Positions 47,564-56,407 of a stretch of DNA of 64,000 nucleotides are shown here, one piece after another. Position numbers and translations under genes: made by a program. Each line of letters starts with the position of its first letter. The first letter of the stretch is position 1. The notes below the pieces were generated by a model. That model saw only the letters and a program-made list of their open reading frames with translations. It was not told the origin of the DNA and made no database searches. Source of the DNA: Alkalibacterium olivapovliticus (lineage in GTDB: Bacteria; Bacillota; Bacilli; Lactobacillales; Carnobacteriaceae_A); assembly GCF_003003275.1 (NCBI RefSeq), contig NZ_PVTO01000002.1, forward strand, positions 124,001-188,000, given 5' to 3'.

Positions 47564-48453
47564 AAGGTCAACTGTAATTGCTCCATGTCCTGCGGCAGCG
47601 GTGCATGTACCGTTACTTCTTTTTTAAAAAATGGATGCATAAATCTGATTTTGTGACAATGAAGTGCCTGTCTTTTTATCAGCTCCTGCTTTTCATTGCC
47701 ATAAAGCGAATCACCTAAAAGCGGGTGACCGATATGGGCGAAGTGCACTCTGATTTGATGTGTTCGCCCTGTATGAAGCTGAATCTTAATTTTAGTCGCT
47801 TTTTCAAACCGGTCCATCACCCAGTATTCTGTTCTGGAAACTTTACCATCAGGATGAACTTCCCGTTTGATAATTGAATCCTCGGCTCTGGTAATCGGTT
47901 CATCTATTAAACCATGCAGCGATTCTATGGTGCCTTCAGCAAAAGCAATATATTCTTTGTAGACTTTCTTTTCTTTAAACAGCTGATCCATAAAGGAATG
48001 AGCTAGTGTATGCTTGGCAAAAATCATCACACCTGATGTGTCTTTATCGAGCCTGCTGACAGTATGAATCGTCTGATGAAAATAATCTTTTCTCTCAATG
48101 TAGCCTTTAATCCTGTTCGCAACTGTGTGATCAGGATAAAGAGAAGACGGTACAGAAGCAACATTGCTTATCTTATTGATAAAAATATAGTGCTCATCTT
48201 CGTAGATGATATCTAAATTTTCATGAGATGAATTCAACTGCTGGCTTCCATCTTCTTTAGGAAGAACCAGGGATACTCTATCCCCCTGGTTCAACTCTTC
48301 ACGCACTCTAACTGCTTGATCATTTACTTTTAAGCTTCCACCCTGAAACTTAACTTTGCTCAGAATTCGCTTAGAAATATGCTGCTGTTTAAGAAAAGAT
48401 TTCAAAAGAAGTGTTTCATTTTCTTCTTTAGTTACGGTCCATTCAATTTCCAT
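47554..48453 (-). CDS. RluA-family 23S rRNA/tRNA pseudouridine synthase
   Basis: 299 residues. N-terminal S4-like part (HISKRILSKVKFQGGSLKVN), then the catalytic domain with the active aspartate in VSRLDKDTSGVMIFAKH, followed by TGRTHQIRVHFAHIGHPLLGD. YjbO/RluD-like; the exact site of modification is not readable. It overlaps nadK by 11 bases. Confidence 0.93.
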   Translation of the reverse strand: MEIEWTVTKEENETLLLKSFLKQQHISKRILSKVKFQGGSLKVNDQAVRVREELNQGDRVSLVLPKEDGSQQLNSSHENLDIIYEDEHYIFINKISNVASVPSSLYPDHTVANRIKGYIERKDYFHQTIHTVSRLDKDTSGVMIFAKHTLAHSFMDQLFKEKKVYKEYIAFAEGTIESLHGLIDEPITRAEDSIIKREVHPDGKVSRTEYWVMDRFEKATKIKIQLHTGRTHQIRVHFAHIGHPLLGDSLYGNEKQELIKRQALHCHKIRFMHPFFKKEVTVHAPLPQDMEQLQLTLKK

Positions 48454-49255
48454 TATTCTTTTTAGCTCCCAGAAATGCGTCTTCTACCCTGTTCCAGAAA
48501 TGGGTATGCTGATACTGCGCAAAACGGATCCGTTCATCAGCTATGCGAAATTTCAGGAACTCAATTTTTTCTTCATCTGATACCAACTGGTCCACAGTCA
48601 ATGTGAAATTAGTCGGTTCAATCGGTTTGATTTTGATCCATTCATCTGGTGCTATCACAAGAGGAGAACTGAGTGTTCTAAATACTCTGTTATTTAGTGA
48701 GGCCATCTCTGTCAATTGCAAGGCTTCAAGGCGGGGGTGTAAAACTGCTCCACCTACAGATTTATTGTATCCAGTAGACCCCGTTGGTGTAGAGATACAT
48801 AATCCATCCCCTCTGAAGCGTTCAAAATGTTCGTTTTTTATATAGACGTCACAGACTAATGTTCCATCTACCCGTTTGATCGTCGATTCATTCAGCGCCA
48901 GAAAATGTTTAGCCTTTTCACCGTTCTCATAAGTAACTTCTACGTCAAGCAGCGGATACTGGATATATTCTCCATTATCATTTTCAAGACTAGTGACCAG
49001 CTCTTCAATATTATACTCCCGCCAGTCTGTATAAAATCCCAAATGACCTGTATGTACCCCGATAAACCTGACCTGGTCCAGTAAATGAGCATACCGATGA
49101 AAAGCAGACAGCAGTGTCCCGTCTCCCCCTACAGAGATGACAATTTCAGGGTTCTGCTTTCCTACTTCAAAAGAAGCCTTTAACAACAAAGCTTTCAGTT
49201 TTTCACTGACCTTAATTGATTCTTTAGTATAATTGTGTACAACTGCTATCCTCAC
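48443..49255 (-). CDS. nadK: NAD kinase
   Basis: 270 residues. The GGDGT motif (SVGGDGTLLSAFHRY), ALNESTIKR, CISTPTGSTGYNKSVGGA and RTLSSPLVIAP are all present. It phosphorylates NAD to NADP. The relQ-nadK-RluA order matches Bacillus yjbM-yjbN-yjbO. Confidence 0.97.
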   Translation of the reverse strand: MRIAVVHNYTKESIKVSEKLKALLLKASFEVGKQNPEIVISVGGDGTLLSAFHRYAHLLDQVRFIGVHTGHLGFYTDWREYNIEELVTSLENDNGEYIQYPLLDVEVTYENGEKAKHFLALNESTIKRVDGTLVCDVYIKNEHFERFRGDGLCISTPTGSTGYNKSVGGAVLHPRLEALQLTEMASLNNRVFRTLSSPLVIAPDEWIKIKPIEPTNFTLTVDQLVSDEEKIEFLKFRIADERIRFAQYQHTHFWNRVEDAFLGAKKNNGN

Positions 49256-49277
49256 TGATAAACCCTTCCTTTAACTG

Positions 49278-49898
49278 CTAATCTTTTGTAAACCGGTAAT
49301 TTTCCTGTATCCCTTTAATCTCATCTCTGATAGTGGACATTTCTTCATCAAGCTGGAAAGCTGATTCTGCAGCTTTTTGAAGTCGATTATTGATTTCAGA
49401 AGGATATTCACCCTGATATTTATAGTTCAGTGAATGCTCGATCGATGCCCAGAAATTCATAGCCAGCGTTCTAATCTGTATCTCTACCAGCACGACCTTC
49501 ACTTCATCAATCAACTGCACAGGATACTCACATATTAAGTGGTAAGACCGATAGCCGCTCTCTTTTTTATGTGTGACATAATCTTTTTCATATACGGCGT
49601 TCAAGTCATTTCGACTTTTCAGCATATCGACAACATCATGAATATCCTCTACAAATGGACACATGATCCTGATTCCAGCTATATCTTCCATCTCTGTTTC
49701 AAGTTCATTCAATGGAATTTGTCTCGTTTTAGATTTGACTAAGATACTGTTTATAGGTTTGACTCTTCCTGTTACAAATTCAATTGGTCCATGTTCTTTC
49801 CTTAACACATACATATCTCTAAGGCCGCGTAATTTAACTTTTAATTCATCAACTGTTTGCCTGTAAGGAAGCAGGAAAAGTTCCCAATCTCTATCCAT
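49278..49898 (-). CDS. relQ: Small alarmone synthetase RelQ (YjbM)
   Basis: 206 residues, a single RelA/SpoT synthetase domain with no HD hydrolase, TGS or ACT. GRVKPINSILVKSKTR, DIAGIRIMCPFVEDIHDVVDML and SGYRSYHLICEYPV carry the catalytic residues. It makes (p)ppGpp under cell-wall and other stress. First gene of relQ-nadK-rluA, divergent from the CYTH gene. Confidence 0.95.
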   Translation of the reverse strand: MDRDWELFLLPYRQTVDELKVKLRGLRDMYVLRKEHGPIEFVTGRVKPINSILVKSKTRQIPLNELETEMEDIAGIRIMCPFVEDIHDVVDMLKSRNDLNAVYEKDYVTHKKESGYRSYHLICEYPVQLIDEVKVVLVEIQIRTLAMNFWASIEHSLNYKYQGEYPSEINNRLQKAAESAFQLDEEMSTIRDEIKGIQENYRFTKD

Positions 49899-50005
49899 AT
49901 CCTCTACCTTCTTTGCTGTTTTTTAATGTAAATTCTTGTTACTATTGTACCATACTCTTATTGAATAAAATAATAACGAGGTTCCCTACGGAAAGGAATG
50001 AACAG

Positions 50006-50593
50006 ATGACTCAGGAAATTGAAATCGAATTTAAAAATCTATTGACCAAAGAGGAATACGATTTGATTCTGAATGACTACTTTACTGATCTTCTTGATTT
50101 TTATACACAGAAAAACGTCTATTATGATACAGCCTCTTATGAGCTAAAAGGTGCCAAGTGTGCTTTGAGAATCAGACTAAAAGACAATATGGCTGAATTT
50201 ACATTAAAATCTCCTCATGAAGGTCATCATAAAGAACTGAATATACCACTATCTCAAAAAGAAGCTGAAGACTTAATCTCCTCCCAGTCGATCTCAATCC
50301 CTATTCAAATCAGTGCGTTTCTAAAAGCTGACTATCAGCTCGACATCGATCACGTTCTGAAAATAGCCGAGCTCACTACAAAACGGATCGAAAAGGATTA
50401 TAAAGAGTGTCTGATCGTCCTCGACAAGAGCTGGTACAGCAACACTGTAGACTATGAACTTGAGGTTGAAGCACCTTCTATCGCGCTTGGAAAAGAAGTG
50501 TTCAGTTCAATTCTAAATCAGTATGACATTCCTGAAAGAGAGACGCTCAATAAGATAGCACGAGCCAGAAACGCTATAAAAGACGTGGAGTGA
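50006..50593 (+). CDS. CYTH domain protein (YjbK-like triphosphatase)
   Basis: 195 residues from ATG 50006 (AAAGGA upstream); the long upstream extension in the same frame is not real. The CYTH signature ExExK is seen as EIEIEFKN, with YYDTASYELKGAKCALRIRLKD and EKDYKECLIVLDK. Family members hydrolyse inorganic triphosphate or thiamine triphosphate. It is next to relQ as in Bacillus, linking phosphate-nucleotide metabolism by position. Confidence 0.9.
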   Translation: MTQEIEIEFKNLLTKEEYDLILNDYFTDLLDFYTQKNVYYDTASYELKGAKCALRIRLKDNMAEFTLKSPHEGHHKELNIPLSQKEAEDLISSQSISIPIQISAFLKADYQLDIDHVLKIAELTTKRIEKDYKECLIVLDKSWYSNTVDYELEVEAPSIALGKEVFSSILNQYDIPERETLNKIARARNAIKDVE

Positions 50594-50599
50594 CCCAAA

Positions 50600-50617
50600 T
50601 GTGACGATTCTGTCACA
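50600..50617. promoter_or_regulatory. Palindrome TGTGAC-N6-GTCACA after the CYTH gene
   Basis: A perfect 6-bp inverted repeat 7 bases past the CYTH stop, followed by a T-rich stretch on the plus strand. It may be a weak terminator or an operator for a Crp/Fnr-type regulator acting on spxH downstream. The rest of the 195-base gap to spxH is AT-rich; a TATAAT at about 50746 could be its -10. Confidence 0.45.
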
Positions 50618-50788
50618 AGGTTTTAGTTTTTTCAATGTATTTTAGGCAGATTATTATATATTATATGGTTTGTTTGTTAGTCTATATATTGTAATCAGCA
50701 ATAATTAACTGGCTGACAATTAGAACAATCAGACGTAAAGCGTATAATCTTATATAAAACTAAAATACAAATTAGGTGAGTGTTGACT

Positions 50789-51412
50789 ATGTTATTAAAT
50801 GAAATTATTGAAGTGTTCTTGTTCGTAAATCCATTAGGTACAACTTGTTTTGAGTCAGAAAAACTGATTGAGTCTTTTTCAACTGAACGAAATGAAAAAG
50901 TCAAAGTCCGTTTTATCCCACTTTTAAATATTCGCTCAATTGGAAATATGATTAAAGGAGAAACAGACGGATCTCTGGAAAACAGAAATCAACTGTATAC
51001 GGACTCCTATCACGCTAGCTTAGCATTTCAAGCAGCTTCTATGCAGGGTAAGAAAAAAGGAAGAAAATTCTTAATGACGCTTCAGCAGAAAGTTATCACT
51101 GAAGGCCGTCAGGTAACAAATGATTTAATTCTTCATATCGCTGACATGATTAACTTGGATATCGAAATGTTCGAAGAGGATCTTGAATCTGATTTTACTA
51201 AAAAAGCCTTCAATAAGGATCAGAAACTTGCTCTGGATATGAATATAACTGAATCGCCATCTTGTGTTGTCTTTTCGAACAAAGATACTAAACATGGCTA
51301 CCGTATCGACACATCCATTACCAAACAACTTCTTCACGGGCTTTGTAATGATCAGACTAGCGCTATAAATGAATCAGCACCAAATCATTTATCCCTTTTT
51401 CAGATGGTATAA
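50789..51412 (+). CDS. spxH: Spx-degradation adaptor SpxH (YjbH), DsbA-like
   Basis: 207 residues from ATG 50789 (AGGTGAG 8 bases upstream). Thioredoxin-like DsbA fold: FLFVNPLGTTCFESEKL at the start, KLALDMNITESPSCVVF near the end. The usual CxxC site is reduced to one cysteine (Leu-Gly-Thr-Thr-Cys), so it is unlikely to be a dithiol oxidase. SpxH delivers Spx to ClpXP. spx itself lies 4.4 kb away. Confidence 0.88.
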   Translation: MLLNEIIEVFLFVNPLGTTCFESEKLIESFSTERNEKVKVRFIPLLNIRSIGNMIKGETDGSLENRNQLYTDSYHASLAFQAASMQGKKKGRKFLMTLQQKVITEGRQVTNDLILHIADMINLDIEMFEEDLESDFTKKAFNKDQKLALDMNITESPSCVVFSNKDTKHGYRIDTSITKQLLHGLCNDQTSAINESAPNHLSLFQMV

Positions 51413-51446
51413 AAAAACGTCTTCCAGAACCTGGAAGACGTTTTTA
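51413..51446. terminator. Bidirectional terminator between spxH and pepF
   Basis: AAACGTCTTCCAG / CTGGAAGACGTTT stem, four-base loop, A-run on the left and T-run on the right, between two converging genes. Confidence 0.93.
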
Positions 51447-51448
51447 AT

Positions 51449-53269
51449 TTACCCTTCTTCTATTGCATTCAGTGCTTTTTCTAATTCGTCTACTCTTTCT
51501 TCAAAAACTGCCATCGCTCTTACCAGGTATTCCTTATCTGTCATATCGACTCCAGCTTTTTTCATTACTGCTATAGGAAAATCACTGCTCCCAGCCTTTA
51601 GATACGTCAGGTATTTTTCAAGCGCGCCTTCTTCTTTCTTCAGTAGTTTGTCCGCTAAAGCAGTTGCTGCACAAAATCCTGTTGAGTATTGATAGACATA
51701 ATAGTTGTAGTAGAAATGCGGAATACGTGCCCACTCGTATTGAATCTCTTCATCTTGTTCAACTGATTCACCATAATATTTAGAATTAATCTCACTGTAG
51801 TTTTTACTTAAGAAATCAGCTGTTAATGGTGTTCCTTTTGCTGACTCGACATGCATGAAGTGTTCAAACTCGGCAAATTGAGTCTGACGGAAGACTGTGC
51901 CTTTAAATCCGTCAAGATAATGACTCAGCACATAAGCACGTGCCTTAGGATCCTTAGTTGTTTCAAGCAAATAGTCTGTCAGCAAGTTCTCATTTGTTGT
52001 GGATGCAATCTCAGCTAAAAAGATTGAGTAGTTTCCATATACATATGGCTGGTTATTTCTAGTGAAGTAGCTATGAGCACTATGCCCCAGCTCGTGCACC
52101 AGTGTGTATAAGTGATTTAATGAATCGTGCCAGTTGAGAAGGATATAAGGATTAGTATCGTATGCACCAGAAGAATACGCTCCACTTCTTTTCCCTTTAT
52201 TCTCGACTACATCGATCCAGCTATTGTTGAACGCTTTATCCAGCACGCCCTTATACTCTTCACCTAGAACACTCAATCCTTCGAGTGTTTTATCTTTTGC
52301 CTCTTCATAACTGTATTTCAGACTTGCTTCTCCTGTAATCGGTGTATACAAATCATACATATGCAGGTCTTCCAGTTTCAGCACTTTTTTACGCAACTCC
52401 ATATAGCGGTGAAGCAACGGCAAGTTTTCATTGACTACTTCAATTAGTGTATCATGCACTGCTTCAGGAATGTGATTATCCGCAAGTGCACTCTCTCTGG
52501 CAGAATTAAAATGATGAACCTTAGCCTGATAGTTGTGATTTTTTACTGAAGCTCCAAGTGTACTTGCAAATGTATTTTTGAAACTTGCGTATACCTCATA
52601 CATTTTTTTAAAGGCTTCTTTTCTAACATTCCTGTCAGTACTTTCAAGCAATTCTCCATACATACCGTGTGATAACTGAACTGGTTTTCCATCTTCACCT
52701 TTTACTTCAGGAAACTGCAGGTCAGCGTTATTCAAAAGACTGAAAGTCTGGCTTGAAGAGCTAAGAATTTCACTTGCACCTGCCAGCAATGCTTCCATTT
52801 CTGACGTCAGTACATGTGCTTTGTTCGCTGTCATTTGTTCGATGTAATGTCTGTATTCAGTTAGCTCAGGTTCAGTGTCGAAATAGCCCGAGAGGACATC
52901 TTCTTCCAGTTCAATTACTTCAGGTTCAAACCACGAAGTCGCTTCTTGTGTTTGAGCAATAAGGTATCTCGCTTTATCATTCATTGCCTGGTAAGTACTG
53001 TTCGCTGTGTCCTGATCATTTTTTAAATGAGCATAGACGTATAGAGAACTGACTTTTCTTGATAAGTTCAGCATCGTTTCCAGCGCTTTTAAAAAGACGC
53101 CCGATCCGTTATTTAGTGTTCCTTGATAGTCTTTCACTTCGCTTATTTTTCCCTGTAAAGCATTAAATTCTTCTTCCCACTTCTCATCTGTTTTATATAT
53201 AACAGACAAATCCCAGGTTAATTCTTTAGATAACGCTTCTCTTAAAGGTAATGTTTTGACCTCTGCCAT
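51449..53269 (-). CDS. pepF: Oligoendopeptidase F
   Basis: 606 residues from ATG 53269 (GAGGAAG upstream). M3 family zinc peptidase: HELGHSAHSYF is the HExxH motif, with the downstream Glu in FLAEIASTTNENLL. It cleaves peptides of about 7-17 residues in the cytoplasm. pepF and coiA are neighbours in many Lactobacillales, as here (about 75-base gap). Confidence 0.97.
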   Translation of the reverse strand: MAEVKTLPLREALSKELTWDLSVIYKTDEKWEEEFNALQGKISEVKDYQGTLNNGSGVFLKALETMLNLSRKVSSLYVYAHLKNDQDTANSTYQAMNDKARYLIAQTQEATSWFEPEVIELEEDVLSGYFDTEPELTEYRHYIEQMTANKAHVLTSEMEALLAGASEILSSSSQTFSLLNNADLQFPEVKGEDGKPVQLSHGMYGELLESTDRNVRKEAFKKMYEVYASFKNTFASTLGASVKNHNYQAKVHHFNSARESALADNHIPEAVHDTLIEVVNENLPLLHRYMELRKKVLKLEDLHMYDLYTPITGEASLKYSYEEAKDKTLEGLSVLGEEYKGVLDKAFNNSWIDVVENKGKRSGAYSSGAYDTNPYILLNWHDSLNHLYTLVHELGHSAHSYFTRNNQPYVYGNYSIFLAEIASTTNENLLTDYLLETTKDPKARAYVLSHYLDGFKGTVFRQTQFAEFEHFMHVESAKGTPLTADFLSKNYSEINSKYYGESVEQDEEIQYEWARIPHFYYNYYVYQYSTGFCAATALADKLLKKEEGALEKYLTYLKAGSSDFPIAVMKKAGVDMTDKEYLVRAMAVFEERVDELEKALNAIEEG

Positions 53270-53344
53270 CAAGCTTCCTCCTAATAATTTAAGAATAATT
53301 TAATGATAACATAATTTGAATTTGAATAGAATAATCAATAAAAC

Positions 53345-54454
53345 TTATATTGTCACTTCCGGGACTGTTTCACAATTAAAAAAGGAATGATCCCTGTTCA
53401 CAAGCCATTTCGACGAACTCAACGGGATCAAAAAGTGGTTCTGAATGAGTACTTCCATAAATTCATTAAAAGGATTCATATAATAATCACCAGTTATATT
53501 AGGACAGCGGTAAAGCGAAAGGGAGTGTTCCTTAATCATGACCTCTACCCGATTCTTGACCATCCGTCGAGTTACAACTACTCCCTTTTTCAGTTGTCTC
53601 AGCCAGATCATAAATCTTAATTTCCATTCAAAGGATACTGTTCTGATCATCCAGTCATTCGATAGACAATAGTGAATTTCGACCGGTAGTCTATCAAGTA
53701 TCAGCCGATTGATATAGACATACTGAAAAAAGGAAAAATAGGATGGATTACGGTATGACCGCATTAAATGCAATTTAGATATGTTCCTTTTAATCTCACT
53801 TTGAGTGATCGTATGAATGAAGGGTTCATCCGCCCCGCAGATTTCTTCCCCAAGAATAGCCGATTTTATCAGTCGTTCAGGATTGTTCTCTATTTGACAG
53901 TGCAGATTTATACCTACCCTATAATATTTCAGCTGATGTTTTCCTGATTCATAAAGATAAAAGCAGTATCTACCTCTTGTAATTTCTCCGATGAGAGAAC
54001 GCTGCAAGGCTGTCAGCTTATCCTTTACAGTCAACTTACTTCCTGCAATCCAGATAACACTGATGCCCAATTGGTGATACCCCATTGTTCTACTGCAAAC
54101 TTCATCGATTGAAATTTTACTGCACTGGTATTCAACTGCAATAACTGTCTGATCCACCGTAATCAGAATGTCTGCTCTCTGACTGATTTCCGGAAGAAAC
54201 ACTTCCAGTTTTGCTTCTATCCCCTTGGAGAGGATCCAATTATATAAATTTAATTTACCCTGTAAGTGCTCAACTGTTTCGCCTTCTGAATACCTTGAGC
54301 AAATGCTGTTTTTCAGGTGTGCAAAATGTGCCACCTTTAGGTCACCTTTTTTTAAAACAACTTTCGCCCCGCACCCTGGACAAGTGAATCTATTTTTACG
54401 TTCAGCAAACGTGGCCAGTGTTGCTGTTCCTTCGTTGTTGATTGCGATTAACAT
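53345..54454 (-). CDS. coiA: Competence protein CoiA-like
   Basis: 369 residues from ATG 54454 (GGAGGTT upstream). N-terminal zinc-ribbon CPGCGAKVVLKKG, HFAHLKNS, then the restriction-endonuclease-like core: QRADILITVDQTVIAVEYQCS (D … ExQ motif). CoiA is needed for recombination of incoming DNA in streptococci. Whether this organism is naturally transformable cannot be told here; no com machinery is in the window. Confidence 0.9.
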   Translation of the reverse strand: MLIAINNEGTATLATFAERKNRFTCPGCGAKVVLKKGDLKVAHFAHLKNSICSRYSEGETVEHLQGKLNLYNWILSKGIEAKLEVFLPEISQRADILITVDQTVIAVEYQCSKISIDEVCSRTMGYHQLGISVIWIAGSKLTVKDKLTALQRSLIGEITRGRYCFYLYESGKHQLKYYRVGINLHCQIENNPERLIKSAILGEEICGADEPFIHTITQSEIKRNISKLHLMRSYRNPSYFSFFQYVYINRLILDRLPVEIHYCLSNDWMIRTVSFEWKLRFMIWLRQLKKGVVVTRRMVKNRVEVMIKEHSLSLYRCPNITGDYYMNPFNEFMEVLIQNHFLIPLSSSKWLVNRDHSFFNCETVPEVTI

Positions 54455-54514
54455 ATAAACAACCTCCAAGAAAAAGCTATACTTATATCATTAGCCATTA
54501 ATTAATTTTCTCAC

Positions 54515-54550
54515 TAAAAAAAGCCACAAAGAATTTAATCTTTGTGGCTT
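54515..54550 (-). terminator. Terminator of mecA
   Basis: AAGCCACAAAG / CTTTGTGGCTT perfect stem with an eight-base loop, followed by T on the minus strand, 8 bases after the mecA stop. Confidence 0.9.
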
Positions 54551-54557
54551 GCTTTAT

Positions 54558-55199
54558 TTAATTAAAGTAAAAACGCGTCAATTCCAATGCATTTGTCTTC
54601 ATAATTCTGTCTGCATATTCATTTAATACTTCTGATGAAATCGAACTTTTCTCACCGTACTCAAGTGCAATAGCCAACTCATCTTCACTCGTTTTCTCAT
54701 TCATCTCATCTACAAAGAATACTAAGTGCAGATAGTAACTATTGTTGTAAGTGTATAAACTGGTGGATCCACTCTCTAAATAAAGCGCTTGAGCCAATTG
54801 AATCATTTGCTCAAAGCTTTTTAAGACGACAATAGCTTCTCTCGTCTCATTATCATATTCTTCCACTTCGTCAATCAAATCCTCGACAGACTGATCTGTA
54901 GGAGCGTCAGTAGATGTATGGTCACTTAAACCATCTATCTGGTTTAGGTCTTCCTTGAAATTGGCCCCTTTGCTGATGAATAATTCTAATCCATTATTAT
55001 TGGGCATAACTTGAAATGTGACTGCTTCTGATTCTTGAAATTCTTCATCAATATCAACTTCTTCTAAAATGCTATAGAAGAATTTTTCAATCTGCTTCTG
55101 GTTTCCCAACAAGTCTAAAAATGTGATACCGCGTTCTTCAAGATCTGTATTTTCGATTATCACTCGAATAGTATCTTCATTGATATGTTCAATTTCCAT
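54558..55199 (-). CDS. mecA: Adaptor protein MecA
   Basis: 213 residues from ATG 55199 (GAGGTG upstream); the 31-residue extension in frame has no support. N-terminal domain MEIEHINEDTIRVIIENTDLEERGI, an acidic linker (DEVEEYDNETREA), and the C-terminal ClpC-binding domain (VLKSFEQMIQLAQAL, NNSYYLHLVF). MecA targets ComK, ComX or Spx-type substrates to ClpC-ClpP and is related only by name to methicillin resistance. A typical coiA-mecA-spx order. Confidence 0.96.
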   Translation of the reverse strand: MEIEHINEDTIRVIIENTDLEERGITFLDLLGNQKQIEKFFYSILEEVDIDEEFQESEAVTFQVMPNNNGLELFISKGANFKEDLNQIDGLSDHTSTDAPTDQSVEDLIDEVEEYDNETREAIVVLKSFEQMIQLAQALYLESGSTSLYTYNNSYYLHLVFFVDEMNEKTSEDELAIALEYGEKSSISSEVLNEYADRIMKTNALELTRFYFN

Positions 55200-55369
55200 T
55201 ATCCCGCACCTCACAATTCTACGGAGCATCTTTACTCCATTTGGGATGGTTAATATTCTTCTGTAAATAAAAATAGTCCAGTCAGACTGCACTTAGATTA
55301 TTATACAAAAGCTAGCTCTCAAATACAAGCTATGTATACAATAAATGTATGGCGTTAGAGTTAATTTTA

Positions 55370-55399
55370 AAAAGAACCGACAATTCTGCCGATTCTTTT
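55370..55399 (-). terminator. Terminator of the spx locus
   Basis: AAAAGAATCGGCA / TGTCGGTTCTTTT on the minus strand, 13 pairs with two G-U wobbles and a four-base loop, ending in T. It follows the truncated spx copy; before the duplication it would have directly followed spx. Confidence 0.8.
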
Positions 55400-56070
55400 C
55401 AGATTAACTATTTAAAAAACTGTCTCCGATCAAACTTGAGATAATGCTACCAGTTTTTGAGCTTTTTCTAGTTCCATCGCTCTCACTTCTCTCGGTACGA
55501 ACTGTCTGATTTCATCTTCGTTGTATCCTATTTGTAAGCGTCTGTCATCTAGTATGATCGGTCTTCTAATCAGTGTAGGATTATTCTGAATAATCTCAAA
55601 TAATTCTTTCATAGACAAATCATCTAAATCTAGATTCAACTCTTTAAAAACTTTGGATCTCTTGGAAATAATATCTTCTGTTCCATCTTCAGTCAGTCTC
55701 ATAATTGCTTTAATTTCATTAATCTCTAAAGGCTTCAGATTAACTATTTAAAAAACTGTCTCCGATCAAACTTGAGATAATGCTACCAGTTTTTGAGCTT
55801 TTTCTAGTTCCATCGCTCTCACTTCTCTCGGTACGAACTGTCTGATTTCATCTTCGTTGTATCCTATTTGTAAGCGTCTGTCATCTAGTATGATCGGTCT
55901 TCTAATCAGTGTAGGATTATTCTGAATAATCTCAAATAATTCTTTCATAGACAAATCATCTAAATCTAGATTCAACTCTTTAAAAACTTTGGATCTCTTG
56001 GAAATAATATCTTCTGTTCCATCTTCAGTCAGTCTCATAATTGCTTTAATTTCATTAATCTCTAAAGGCT
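55398..56070. repeat. Perfect 336-bp tandem duplication within spx
   Basis: The unit 55398-55734 recurs at 55734-56070 with an offset of exactly 336 bp; every base I compared is identical. Outside this range the copies diverge at once (55397 vs 55733; 55735 vs 56071). A short CTT at each boundary suggests microhomology-mediated duplication. The unit covers spx from about codon 35 to its stop plus about 30 bases. Confidence 0.95.
55430..55734 (-). pseudogene. Truncated duplicate of spx (N-terminus missing)
   Basis: Encodes about the last 100 residues of Spx (from [13 protein letters not shown] to ALSQV), identical to the complete gene. It lacks the first ~34 residues, including the CxxC redox switch. 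In-frame sequence upstream hits a TAA, and the first ATG (55702) has no ribosome site, so translation is unlikely except by reinitiation after the spx stop. It probably lies on the same transcript as spx. Confidence 0.88.
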
Positions 56071-56173
56071 CATGTGCCATATTTTTTTCATTATAAGGGA
56101 TATCGTACTCCTCTAACCATGCTTTTGCTTTTCTGCAAGATGTACAGCTGGGTGTTGTATATAATGTGACCAT
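55766..56173 (-). CDS. spx: Transcriptional regulator Spx
   Basis: 135 residues, ArsC-like fold. The redox-sensing CxxC is Cys10-Cys13 ([15 protein letters not shown]); [18 protein letters not shown] and [21 protein letters not shown] are typical. Spx binds the alpha subunit of RNA polymerase and switches on thiol-stress genes; it is degraded by ClpXP with SpxH. The gene is complete, but its 3' two-thirds is duplicated downstream. Own promoter at 56241-56269. Confidence 0.95.
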   Translation of the reverse strand: MVTLYTTPSCTSCRKAKAWLEEYDIPYNEKNMAHEPLEINEIKAIMRLTEDGTEDIISKRSKVFKELNLDLDDLSMKELFEIIQNNPTLIRRPIILDDRRLQIGYNEDEIRQFVPREVRAMELEKAQKLVALSQV

Positions 56174-56240
56174 TATGTATTTCTCCCTTCGTTTGTGTAA
56201 GTCCTGAATACTTGTTATCAGTTAATTGATTACAATTAAT

Positions 56241-56269
56241 ACTATATATCAATTGTGAACACTTGTAAA
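56241..56269 (-). promoter_or_regulatory. Promoter of spx
   Basis: Minus strand: -35 TTTACA (56264-56269), 17-bp spacer, -10 TATAGT (56241-56246), each one base off consensus. The leader is about 60 nt. Confidence 0.75.
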
Positions 56270-56371
56270 CCCTTTTCGACATATATTTGACTAAAATTTG
56301 CATTTTTATTCCGAAAAACATACAAATGGTTGATATAAAGCCTTTTATCAATATACAATTATATCGACTCA

Positions 56372-56404
56372 ACATGCAGATTATAATCAATACAATCTGC
56401 ATGT
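56372..56404. repeat. Inverted repeat upstream of spx
   Basis: 11-bp arms ACATGCAGATT / AATCTGCATGT with an 11-base AT-rich loop. It sits about 100 bp upstream of the spx promoter, right after the lplA terminator. It could be an operator or a secondary terminator; the remaining gap is AT-rich and holds no gene. Confidence 0.6.
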
Positions 56405-56407
56405 ACT

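Noticed and set aside
54558-55199. mecA as a methicillin-resistance gene
   Set aside because: The sequence is the Clp adaptor MecA, about 213 residues; it has no penicillin-binding motifs.
55370-56173. An insertion sequence or phage scar explaining the spx duplication
   Set aside because: No transposase, terminal inverted repeats or foreign sequence; the structure is a plain direct repeat with a few bases of microhomology.
56091-56402. A 103-codon minus-strand frame overlapping the spx start
   Set aside because: It covers the spx promoter and inverted repeat, is out of frame with spx, and has low-complexity composition without a family match.
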